This document shows, piece by piece, positions 1 to 4,845 of a stretch of 5,209 nucleotides of DNA; the stretch's first letter is position 1; every line of letters starts with the position of its first letter. Position numbers and translations under genes: made by a program. The stretch covers positions 1 to 5,209 of the forward strand of contig LIHJ01000048.1 of the NCBI GenBank assembly GCA_001399805.1, given 5' to 3'. This stretch comes from Candidatus Bathyarchaeota archaeon BA1 (GTDB lineage: Archaea > Thermoproteota > Bathyarchaeia > Bathyarchaeales > Bathyarchaeaceae). The notes below the pieces were generated by a model. The model saw nothing but the letters and a program-made list of their open reading frames with translations, searched no databases and was not told the DNA's origin.

Positions 1-1
1 A

Positions 2-157
2 AACCGGATAGACCTAGAAGAGGCGGATATACATGATTCTAAGGAGTATGACGCCATCATTCTCAAGAATACAACCGTTATCAACCCATCAAACGTTTTT
101 AATGGCCCCACGAAAGGAGGGGAAAGACCCTACGTCATGCATCTAATCGTAAACTGA
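2..157 (+). CDS. 3' end of an unrecognised protein gene (51 codons visible, 5' end outside window)
   Basis: An open frame enters at the left edge and runs 51 codons to a TGA at 155-157. The peptide starts NRIDLEEADIHDSKEYDAII, continues through a stretch reading LKNTTVINPSNVF and ends with GGERPYVMHLIVN. Its composition is balanced, with alternating hydrophobic and charged residues like the last beta strands of a globular enzyme, and it has no low-complexity sequence. It stops 32 bp short of the converging MFS gene, which fits normal gene packing. I do not recognise the family. No start codon can be assigned because the gene begins outside the window. That it is coding is inferred from the uninterrupted frame up to the edge, its protein-like composition and the tidy convergent spacing. 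Confidence 0.6.
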   Translation, partial: NRIDLEEADIHDSKEYDAIILKNTTVINPSNVFNGPTKGGERPYVMHLIVN

Positions 158-189
158 ACCCAGATCATATGGAACAAATTGTAGATCTC

Positions 190-1440
190 TTACATTTCCC
201 TTCTCTCTGGTTCATGGATTAGGAGCAGTGTTAGTAGGGCGTTTGGGATGGTGGACGTTAATAGAAGGAAGAACGGTAGTTGGGGGGAGACACTTTCGTA
301 GATGAAACCGCCTATCAGTTGGCCTACGGATGCTAAAATGTAATCCAAGAAGCTCGTGCAACCTATCACTTTTCCTCGATGCCTTCTCGGGACCAAATCA
401 GCCTCCATGGATCGGTAGGCAATGCTGATTAGCGAGTTACCAATCCCGGCCAGCAGAAAAAAGAGGATGAGCCTCGGCACGTCTCCGTATATGAAGAGCC
501 ACATGCCCAGCATGAAGAGGAGGGACGATGCTACGAGAGGCTTCTTCCTGCCAGTTACATCAACGAGTTTTCCGATGGGTAAGGCTGAACCAAACATAAC
601 GGCTGATTGCCACGTGAGGAGAAGCGCCCATTGAAACTCCTCGATGCGAAGGATACTGGTTGCGTAAATGATATAGTAGGGATGGCACATACTGGCGAAG
701 AAGGTTGATGTGGTGAAGATGAGGAAGAGATAGAAGGCGGAACGGGGGATGAGGCTCCAGATCACCATGCTTTCCCTAACGGCTCTGGGATAACTCCTTA
801 CGGCATCCATAAAGTGTACCTTCTGGGTCTCGACTTCCAACGTCTCCCGCAGCTTTATCCTCGTTGTAGCAGCAGCCAGGAAGAGGATCATCGTCATGAA
901 ATAAGCCAATCTCATGCCACGAACCAAACCATAATTAGCGTATAGGAAGCCAGCCACGAGAGGTGAAGCTATCGAAACGAGGCCCACGATCATGGTGACT
1001 GAGAACCCAATACCACGCTTCTCAGGGGGCAGCGAATCAGCGGTTATCGCCCGGAGCGCGGCTTGATAGATTAGACAGAGGCTCCCCAGCACAGATCCAA
1101 CCAAGATGAGATGCCACGTGGGGGCGAGCGCATAGAAAATGTAGGAGAAGGCAAGCCCAAAGGTCATCGTAACTATGAGCTTCCTCCTCCCATACCTGTC
1201 CGCCAAATATCCCCCGGGGAACTGGACCAAAGCCAGGGCTATCAGAGAGGCGAATCCAATAAGGCCTACGATGAAGGGGGTTCCCCCTAGCCTCAGGACG
1301 AACAGGGAGTAATAGGTTTCGGGGATCGGCCTCGCAAAGTCCATTAAAACCCAGCTAACCATCAATATCAAAATGTTTCCACGTATGAAGGAGAACTCCC
1401 TTTTCAGGGTAGTGATCACCCGCAACAGGTTTCGCACCAT
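190..1440 (-). CDS. Major facilitator superfamily (MFS) transporter, probable 12-TM drug or metabolite exporter type
   Basis: This is a complete 416-residue integral membrane protein, the usual MFS length. The family moves small solutes across the cytoplasmic membrane, generally by proton coupling. The loop after TM2 carries the MFS signature motif A, GGYLADRYGRRK (about residues 76-87). A degenerate copy, GKLVDVTGRKK, lies at about 290-300 in the equivalent place of the second half, showing the two-fold 6+6 repeat. Parallel cytoplasmic segments ADSLPPEKRG (about 134-143) and EADLVPRRHRG (about 346-356) also match between halves. A charged central loop (about 194-224) separates them. The ATG start gives a short basic N-terminus before TM1, and a TATA-like box centred 26 bp upstream suggests a leaderless mRNA. 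The substrate cannot be told from sequence; motif A alone does not separate drug exporters from sugar or organic-acid carriers. Confidence 0.9.
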   Translation of the reverse strand: MVRNLLRVITTLKREFSFIRGNILILMVSWVLMDFARPIPETYYSLFVLRLGGTPFIVGLIGFASLIALALVQFPGGYLADRYGRRKLIVTMTFGLAFSYIFYALAPTWHLILVGSVLGSLCLIYQAALRAITADSLPPEKRGIGFSVTMIVGLVSIASPLVAGFLYANYGLVRGMRLAYFMTMILFLAAATTRIKLRETLEVETQKVHFMDAVRSYPRAVRESMVIWSLIPRSAFYLFLIFTTSTFFASMCHPYYIIYATSILRIEEFQWALLLTWQSAVMFGSALPIGKLVDVTGRKKPLVASSLLFMLGMWLFIYGDVPRLILFFLLAGIGNSLISIAYRSMEADLVPRRHRGKVIGCTSFLDYILASVGQLIGGFIYESVSPQLPFFLLLTSTIPNALLTLLLIHEPERREM

Positions 1441-1579
1441 CTCTATAATAGACCGCGAACATCATAAAGGCTTAACAGTGCGAGACGGCCCAGCCTACAT
1501 TGTAACACCTGAATAGCTAAGCCCACGATCCGAAAGCCAAGGCAAGAAGTGGCGAATATCGATGAGCTTGAAAACCTTC
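1441..1579. other. Intergenic stretch between aIF1A and the MFS gene
   Basis: These 139 bp separate two minus-strand genes. Apart from the MFS promoter near 1462-1476 I see no RNA gene, repeat or convincing small ORF. A plus-strand frame beginning GTGGCGAATATC runs into aIF1A antisense and is taken as chance. The spacing and the separate promoter suggest that aIF1A and the MFS gene are not strictly co-transcribed. Confidence 0.5.
1462..1476 (-). promoter_or_regulatory. Putative archaeal promoter (BRE/TATA) of the MFS gene
   Basis: On the minus strand the sequence reads GTTAAGCCTTTATGA. A TATA-like CTTTATGA is centred about 26 bp upstream of the ATG at 1440. Archaeal transcription usually starts about 25 bp below the TATA box, so the transcript would begin at or next to the start codon. 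No Shine-Dalgarno sequence is visible before the ATG, which fits a leaderless message. The call rests on spacing and resemblance only. Confidence 0.45.
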
Positions 1580-1888
1580 TCATTGAATGCTTAGGTATCC
1601 GTTCTTTCTCAACCAGTCAGCATGACCCTTTGTGTATCGCCAGATGACATCGCCCCTTTTGTCGGATTGGAAGTCCCAGGGGGAAACGAGGACCACGTCC
1701 CCCTCCCTTATCCAGACCCTCCTCTTCATCTTGCCCCGAATACGACAGAGGCGCTCATGGCCGTCCTGACACCTCACCAGAACCCTATCGAAGCCCAACA
1801 GCCGCAGGGCTATGCCCAGCACATCGTTGGCGACTGGGAGCACCATGTCCCTAATCTCTTCCTCACTGATGACCTTCTTTTTCCCCAA
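1580..1888 (-). CDS. eif1A: Translation initiation factor aIF1A
   Basis: This is a complete 102-residue archaeal homologue of eukaryotic eIF1A and bacterial IF1. The factor binds the A site of the small ribosomal subunit and helps position initiator tRNA and mRNA. The S1-like OB fold is clear: LLGFDRVLVRCQDGHERLCR (about 31-50), then IRGKMKRRVWIREGDVVLVS (about 50-69), then PWDFQSDKRGDVIWRYT and the terminal WLRKNGYL. The basic RGKMKRR strand is the family hallmark and contacts rRNA. The start is TTG at 1888: it gives the expected lysine-rich start (GKKKVISEEE), and AGGTGG (1893-1898) sits 4 nt upstream as ribosome binding site. One oddity: where I recall the family usually carrying a glycine/glutamate-rich segment before the first strand (LPxEGEVLG-like), this protein reads LPVANDVLG. 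Its promoter region abuts the recombinase remnant upstream. Confidence 0.95.
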   Translation of the reverse strand: MGKKKVISEEEIRDMVLPVANDVLGIALRLLGFDRVLVRCQDGHERLCRIRGKMKRRVWIREGDVVLVSPWDFQSDKRGDVIWRYTKGHADWLRKNGYLSIQ

Positions 1889-1892
1889 AGAG

Positions 1893-1898
1893 CCACCT
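1893..1898 (-). promoter_or_regulatory. Shine-Dalgarno sequence fixing the TTG start of aIF1A
   Basis: The minus strand reads AGGTGG followed by CTCT and then the TTG start codon at 1888. The four-base spacer and the family-typical N-terminus encoded right after it support TTG over upstream in-frame alternatives, none of which is ATG, GTG or TTG. Confidence 0.6.
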
Positions 1899-1922
1899 TC
1901 TTGAATAAAGGGGTACCTCGGC

Positions 1923-1937
1923 TATTTATGTTTCCCT
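1923..1937 (-). promoter_or_regulatory. Putative archaeal promoter (BRE/TATA) of aIF1A
   Basis: The minus strand reads AGGGAAACATAAATA, a purine-rich BRE-like stretch followed by TATA-like CATAAATA, centred 38 bp from the TTG start. Initiation about 26 bp downstream would leave a leader of roughly 12 nt, just enough to contain the AGGTGG ribosome binding site. The box lies only 3 bp from the stop codon of the upstream recombinase remnant. Confidence 0.5.
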
Positions 1938-1940
1938 CTG

Positions 1941-2408
1941 CTACTTGCGTTTCCTAAAGATCTTTCCGCCGTCCGTGTATTCTCCAGTGAGGTATTTAAA
2001 GCCAACTTCAGCGAGTTTACAGCTTCCTCCGCATTTTCAGCGACCTTAACATGGAACTCGTCGTTGGCGTTTCGGAATATTGCATGGTCGACGTCGATGT
2101 AAACCAGGGAGCTTTTTAATGTTCTTGTGACAAAGCACCTTCATGACATGGAGAATATCCTTAGTTTTGTGGTATTCCATAGTGCCCTTCCAGTGGTCTA
2201 TGCTACACCATGTTATACGGCTGATTCTGGGATTCTGTAATTTTCGGGCTATTATGCTCCTTTGTTTCATGAAGCATTTGCGCCTGATCTTTAGTATGAC
2301 GTCTCCGAATGCCGAATTTATAGAAAAAGCAAAAGCCACGAAACCGAGCCCGCCCATCAAACTCCCTCTAATTTTGAGGGTAATGCCCCACTTCTTAACC
2401 CATGACAA
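1941..2408 (-). pseudogene. Decayed archaeal tyrosine recombinase (integrase), C-terminal catalytic domain remnant
   Basis: Three minus-strand stretches join into one catalytic-domain C-terminus. From about 2315 to 2111 the frame reads FGDVILK, KCFMKQRSIIARKLQNPRIS, ITWCSIDHWKGTMEYH and KTKDILHVMKVLCHKN, the archaeal integrase pattern. A one-base gain near 2110 shifts phase; the second frame reads LVYIDVDHAIFRNAN, EFHVKVAENAEEAV down to about 2018. A one-base loss near 2015 restores the first frame, which reads LAEVGFKYLTGEYTDGG, KIFRKRK and the stop at 1941-1943. Members I recall have HTFRHW and LGH here; this copy has CSIDHW, losing the His and Arg of the catalytic HxxR, and LCH. The nucleophile-type tyrosine (LVY) survives in the shifted frame. 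Bases up to about 2455 may be further remnant, but in-frame stops interrupt them. The N-terminal domain is absent. It is therefore inactive. Confidence 0.8.
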
Positions 2409-2509
2409 CGAAGATTTTCAGGGCTCCCGTGACTTTTTGTTATGTCCTTTTTTAAAAATCCAGAAACTCTGTTGACTCGGAGCCTAAAAAATACGTGGGG
2501 ATAGGTGCG

Positions 2510-2527
2510 AGCCTATAGTCATAGGCT
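2510..2527. repeat. Perfect 7-bp inverted repeat with 4-nt spacer
   Basis: The sequence is AGCCTAT, AGTC, ATAGGCT: two exactly complementary 7-base arms that would form a small hairpin in RNA or a protein-binding palindrome in DNA. On the minus strand it is followed 18 nt later by a run of six T (2491-2486), too far for a classical bacterial-type terminator. The role is unknown. Confidence 0.6.
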
Positions 2528-2561
2528 AATGAACCATGCTAGGTGAGGCGGATAATACACC

Positions 2562-2582
2562 CTGGGCGCTCTTAAAGCCCGG
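2562..2582. repeat. Potential 6-bp hairpin in gene-poor stretch
   Basis: CTGGGC and GCCCGG can pair (one G-U pair if read as plus-strand RNA) around a nine-base loop. The left arm overlaps an alternative pairing between CTAGGTG (2539-2545) and CACCCTGG (2558-2565, one bulged base), so the two structures exclude each other. Function is unknown. Confidence 0.35.
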
Positions 2583-2762
2583 AACATCATGAACAGCAAA
2601 AAACTGCCATAACAAGGAACATAATCATAACACCCCACAGATAGCATCAAATGGATAATACTCCAAAGCAGCATATCATGACCATCATTTCAATTCCAAT
2701 TTAAACCGATCAGTAACAATGTTATGTGTTGCTGAACCAAACTCAACGTTAACAAAGATCAT

Positions 2763-3281
2763 CTAATTCAGTTTGACTTGGTCTCCGCCATGGAGAACAA
2801 GGCTATGTAGTTTATCAAAGGTGTATGTAAATGGGCTTAGAATGTTAGCGGCTGCCGATAGCAGGAACTCCAAATGTTTCTTAACATCATAACGAGCCTC
2901 TGTCCCTGTAAGCTCCGCCACCCTAACCCTTCGATCAGCCCTCTTACTTGTCGCATTCGTAATTAGGTATCGTACTGTTTGCCCAGCGGAAATATCGACC
3001 CCTTCTCGAAGCAGCTGCTTAGCCGCAATCGCTTGAAAAACATCATGGGCATAATCATTTGGGTCATACGATAACTGTTTAGTAATGAGTAGATCGCTCA
3101 CCGAAACCTCTCCCTCAACCAATCTTTTCGCATGCCCTTGAAGGACTTTTAAGGCCTCCGGAATCCTTTTCATGAAGGTTTGAGAGTTTGGAGCCCGAGC
3201 TACGCGCGCGTAATACAAAAAAGACTTGTGGGGGACAAAAGAGTTTCGATGATAATTTAAGCCAATTTGGCACGACCCCAC
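2763..3281 (-). CDS. Family-B DNA polymerase fragment: thumb/C-terminal region only
   Basis: This intact 172-residue ORF matches the end of archaeal family-B DNA polymerases. Recognisable blocks are RIPEALKVLQGHAKRLVEGE (39-58), DLLITKQLS (63-71, the start-of-thumb helix block), AIAAKQLLREGVDISAGQTV (84-103), RYLITNATSKRADRRVRVAE (104-123) and YDVKKHLEFLLSAAANILSP (131-150). In the family the thumb grips the primer-template duplex. The exonuclease domain and the palm with the DTD catalytic carboxylates are absent, so it cannot polymerise alone; full enzymes exceed 500 residues. The start is uncertain: GTG at 3281 overlaps the nucleotidyltransferase gene by 25 bp, while ATG at 3173 would give 136 residues. 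Neither has a good ribosome binding site. Family-like sequence seems to begin by about residue 8, close to the upstream gene's stop. It may be a deletion remnant or a retained stand-alone domain; I recall the Methanothermobacter split PolB as a two-subunit precedent. Confidence 0.75.
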   Translation of the reverse strand: MGSCQIGLNYHRNSFVPHKSFLYYARVARAPNSQTFMKRIPEALKVLQGHAKRLVEGEVSVSDLLITKQLSYDPNDYAHDVFQAIAAKQLLREGVDISAGQTVRYLITNATSKRADRRVRVAELTGTEARYDVKKHLEFLLSAAANILSPFTYTFDKLHSLVLHGGDQVKLN

Positions 3282-4000
3282 CCCAATAGCTCTGTGCCCT
3301 TTTCTATAATCTTCTGTAATTTCACAGCTCTGCTAGTCATCCGTCCATGTTCTGGCACAAACTTTTGAAGCGGGTTTTCCTTAAGGACCCTCAGAAGTTG
3401 AGGATAGTCTAGACCGGAGACGGTATCCCCATATATTTCGCATCTTTCTTTTTCTTCCCTCTTTTCCGAATTTCGAACAACGATCTCTGCCTCGTCACCA
3501 GATGGGAGGGCGAGGTAAACGTGGAAAGATGATTCCGTTTTACCCCTTTTTGTAACGGAACGCCACTCGCTTTTCACGATTTCGAAGTTATCTTTCTGAA
3601 GTTTGGTCACAATTAACTCCGGGTGCGAGGAAAAAGCGCGTATATCTATGTCACTGTTTCGATGGGCAGTTCCACGCCAAACGCTTCCAACCAATTTTGG
3701 GTGGAAACCCTCCAAGACTTTCATGATTTGTAGGGCTTCCCTTCGCATTCGAAGCAGCACTTCTTGCCTTGACACCCCCTCAATCTCTTCTGCTAATTTG
3801 TCCATCTCCTCCGCCACCTCAATGTTGCTCGGGAGAACCCTAGCCCCTAACGTTTGTGCCGCCCTTCTCTTCGCCTGCTTATACTCCTTCTCTTGTGATG
3901 TGTATAGAAGCCATGCGGCTTCTTTCGCGACATGTTTCTTCAGGCTTGTAGATGGGGGAGTCCTCGTTTTTCCCGTAGGGAGGTGCGTGATGGGGTGCAT
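3257..4000 (-). CDS. Nucleotidyltransferase-domain protein (DNA polymerase beta superfamily)
   Basis: This is a complete 247-residue cytosolic protein. Residues 103-120 read LVGSVWRGTAHRNSDIDI, the superfamily motif GS followed by DxD. G105 and S106 bind the triphosphate, and D117 and D119 bind the metal ions. The third carboxylate is probably E172 in DEAEIVVR on the following strand. A predicted helical N-terminal segment (about 20-98), rich in Lys, Arg and Glu, precedes the domain. A basic tail (about 210-247) follows. The family transfers a nucleoside monophosphate to RNA, protein or small molecules; which one here is unknown. The next gene is not a HEPN protein, so this is not an evident MNT-HEPN toxin-antitoxin pair. 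The ATG at 4000 lies about 30 bp below a TATA box, which suggests an almost leaderless mRNA. The 3' end overlaps the polymerase fragment, so the two are probably co-transcribed. Confidence 0.8.
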   Translation of the reverse strand: MHPITHLPTGKTRTPPSTSLKKHVAKEAAWLLYTSQEKEYKQAKRRAAQTLGARVLPSNIEVAEEMDKLAEEIEGVSRQEVLLRMRREALQIMKVLEGFHPKLVGSVWRGTAHRNSDIDIRAFSSHPELIVTKLQKDNFEIVKSEWRSVTKRGKTESSFHVYLALPSGDEAEIVVRNSEKREEKERCEIYGDTVSGLDYPQLLRVLKENPLQKFVPEHGRMTSRAVKLQKIIEKGTELLGWGRAKLA

Positions 4001-4025
4001 GTTGGTGCATTATCTTGTAGGGACG

Positions 4026-4040
4026 TATTTAAAAAGTTGT
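4026..4040 (-). promoter_or_regulatory. Putative promoter (TATA) of the nucleotidyltransferase gene
   Basis: The minus strand reads ACAACTTTTTAAATA. TTTAAATA is centred about 30 bp from the ATG at 4000, so the transcript would start within a few bases of the start codon. It lies in the 113-bp divergent gap shared with the toxin-antitoxin operon. Confidence 0.5.
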
Positions 4041-4082
4041 GGTGTCTAGAAGGCGTTGCTTAACGGCGTTTTACTCAAAAGC

Positions 4083-4090
4083 ATTATTAG
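4083..4090 (+). promoter_or_regulatory. Putative promoter (TATA) of the vapBC operon
   Basis: ATTATTAG is centred about 27 bp upstream of the GTG start at 4114 and is preceded by a purine-rich CAAAAGC that could serve as BRE. The spacing implies a leaderless transcript. The box is weak by consensus, so the call is tentative. Confidence 0.4.
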
Positions 4091-4094
4091 ATAA

Positions 4095-4108
4095 TTTACT
4101 GTAGTAAA
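4095..4108. promoter_or_regulatory. Candidate operator: perfect palindrome upstream of the antitoxin gene
   Basis: TTTACT, GT, AGTAAA forms two exactly complementary 6-base arms. It sits between the putative TATA box and the antitoxin start codon, where a bound protein would block the polymerase. Antitoxins of the ribbon-helix-helix type are known to bind short palindromes in their own promoters. Binding by this VapB is therefore likely but inferred. Confidence 0.5.
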
Positions 4109-4113
4109 CCGAG

Positions 4114-4374
4114 GTGTCTACATTGGGAGTCACTTCCGTAGCTACAAAGCTAACTAAAAAGGAAAATGAATTACTAGAGAGACTGACCAAGGAATATGGC
4201 TTCATCAGCAAAAGCGAAGTCATTCGAAGCGCTGTGAGGTTATATCTGAATCTACTAAGCCTTGAACACAAGGACAGGCTAAGGATGTTACAGCTGATTA
4301 ATGAGGTTATAGCCCCAAGCAGAAAGACCGCCGCCGAGTTGATGGAGGAGGCTCATAAGGAGGAAGAGGTGTGA
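4114..4374 (+). CDS. vapB: Ribbon-helix-helix antitoxin (VapB-like)
   Basis: This complete 86-residue protein has the ribbon-helix-helix layout. A short N-terminal strand TSVATKLTK (about 7-15) would pair in the dimer and enter the DNA groove. Helix 1 follows (KENELLERLTKEYG), then the turn GFISKSEVIRSAVRLYLN (about 29-46), where SKSEVIR is the classic helix 2 start. The acidic tail after about residue 70 (AAELMEEAHKEEEV) is the part that in this family wraps the toxin active site. The start is GTG at 4114; the strand is intact with it, and the putative promoter spacing fits leaderless initiation. The stop TGA touches the toxin ATG with no gap, so the pair is translated together. A palindrome just upstream may be its autoregulatory operator. 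Family assignment is firm; the vapB label follows from the PIN partner. Confidence 0.85.
   Translation: MSTLGVTSVATKLTKKENELLERLTKEYGFISKSEVIRSAVRLYLNLLSLEHKDRLRMLQLINEVIAPSRKTAAELMEEAHKEEEV
4358..4371 (+). promoter_or_regulatory. Internal Shine-Dalgarno region for the PIN toxin
   Basis: AGGAGGAAGAGGTG lies within the last antitoxin codons, with GGAGG 11 nt and GAGGTG 3 nt before the ATG at 4375. It gives the toxin its own ribosome binding site in addition to stop-start coupling with the antitoxin gene (TGAATG). Confidence 0.65.
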
Positions 4375-4809
4375 ATGAGGCTCTACTTAGACTCCAGCGT
4401 TCTAGTGAAGCTCTTCAAGATAGAGTCCGGTAGTGACGGAATAGTTAAAATTATAGCGGCTATGGACAAAGAGCAAGATTGGCTCGGTTACACATCCAGA
4501 TGGTCAACGCTTGAGATTGCAAGAGCCTTAAAAAAGGATGGAAAGCCTGAGGAATTAATCCTTCTTAACTTGAGGGAGCTTAAGCGACACCGAGTCTCCT
4601 TCACTAGGGTCAGCGATAACCTCCTTGAAGAAGCTGAAGACATCATAGCTTCCTATAACATATACGCCTCAGACGCATTGCATGCCGTCACCTACAAAGC
4701 ACCTGAAAGATCGGAGAGACTTGATGGCTTCCTCTGCGACGACGCCCATTTCCACAGGCTGGAGAATCTAGTGAAGGCCGTAACTCTCAATCAAATCAAG
4801 ATCTCATAG
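4375..4809 (+). CDS. vapC: PIN-domain ribonuclease toxin (VapC-like)
   Basis: This complete 144-residue PIN-domain protein has the length usual for VapC toxins. VapC enzymes cleave RNA, often tRNA or rRNA, in a magnesium-dependent way unless held by VapB. The four-carboxylate active site is visible: D6 in LYLDSSVLVK, E47 in STLEIARAL, D100 in ASDALHAVT, and D122/D123 in CDDAHF. All required acidic residues are present, so the toxin appears functional. It is the second gene of the operon, starting directly after the antitoxin stop, and it converges on the eS1 gene with a gap of about 36 bp. No frameshift or truncation is seen, in contrast to the recombinase remnant in the same accessory stretch. 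The RNA target cannot be inferred. Confidence 0.9.
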   Translation: MRLYLDSSVLVKLFKIESGSDGIVKIIAAMDKEQDWLGYTSRWSTLEIARALKKDGKPEELILLNLRELKRHRVSFTRVSDNLLEEAEDIIASYNIYASDALHAVTYKAPERSERLDGFLCDDAHFHRLENLVKAVTLNQIKIS

Positions 4810-4845
4810 CAGGCTTAGGGTGGTATGGGCAAAATCGGAAGATTG

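Larger units (their letters stand above)
2409..2762. other. Gene-poor stretch between recombinase remnant and polymerase fragment
   Basis: These 354 bp hold no gene I can support. The recombinase-proximal part (to about 2455) may be more decayed recombinase. The middle (about 2495-2585) is GC-richer than its surroundings and can form several hairpins. The part near 2600-2760 is AT-rich with short repeats of CATAAC. Two T6 runs on the minus strand (2598-2603 and 2486-2491) could end transcription of the minus-strand polymerase/nucleotidyltransferase pair, since archaeal terminators are T-rich. A 51-codon minus-strand ORF (2519-2674) has no recognisable features and is not called. No tRNA, rRNA or CRISPR repeat is visible. 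Confidence 0.6.

Noticed and set aside
422..634. 70-codon plus-strand ORF inside the MFS gene
   Set aside because: It is antisense to a clear MFS transporter and its translation has no domain-like pattern.
1622..1957. 111-codon plus-strand ORF
   Set aside because: It is antisense to aIF1A and the recombinase end; the minus-strand translation is clearly the conserved one.
2143..2475. 110-codon plus-strand ORF opposite the recombinase remnant
   Set aside because: The minus strand carries recognisable recombinase motifs; the plus-strand product looks like random hydrophobic/basic sequence.
2495..2610. Possible signal recognition particle RNA or C/D-box RNA (for example the GCCCGGAA string at 2577-2584)
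   Set aside because: The flanking bases do not match the conserved SRP helix 8 pattern, the archaeal SRP 5' domain is not found, and no correctly spaced C and D boxes are present.
2519..2674. 51-codon minus-strand ORF with hydrophobic and aromatic residues
   Set aside because: No recognisable features, overlaps the 7-bp inverted repeat, has no clear ribosome binding site, and is short enough to arise by chance.
2763..4000. MNT-HEPN toxin-antitoxin pair
   Set aside because: The first gene is a nucleotidyltransferase, but the second lacks the HEPN RxxxxH motif and instead matches a polymerase-B thumb.
3603..4049. 148-codon plus-strand ORF opposite the nucleotidyltransferase
   Set aside because: It is antisense to the conserved GS/DxD catalytic motif and is rich in Ser, Cys and Arg without domain features.
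4071..4271. 66-codon minus-strand ORF opposite the antitoxin gene
   Set aside because: It is antisense to the ribbon-helix-helix protein and has a low-complexity Ser/Leu/Phe composition.
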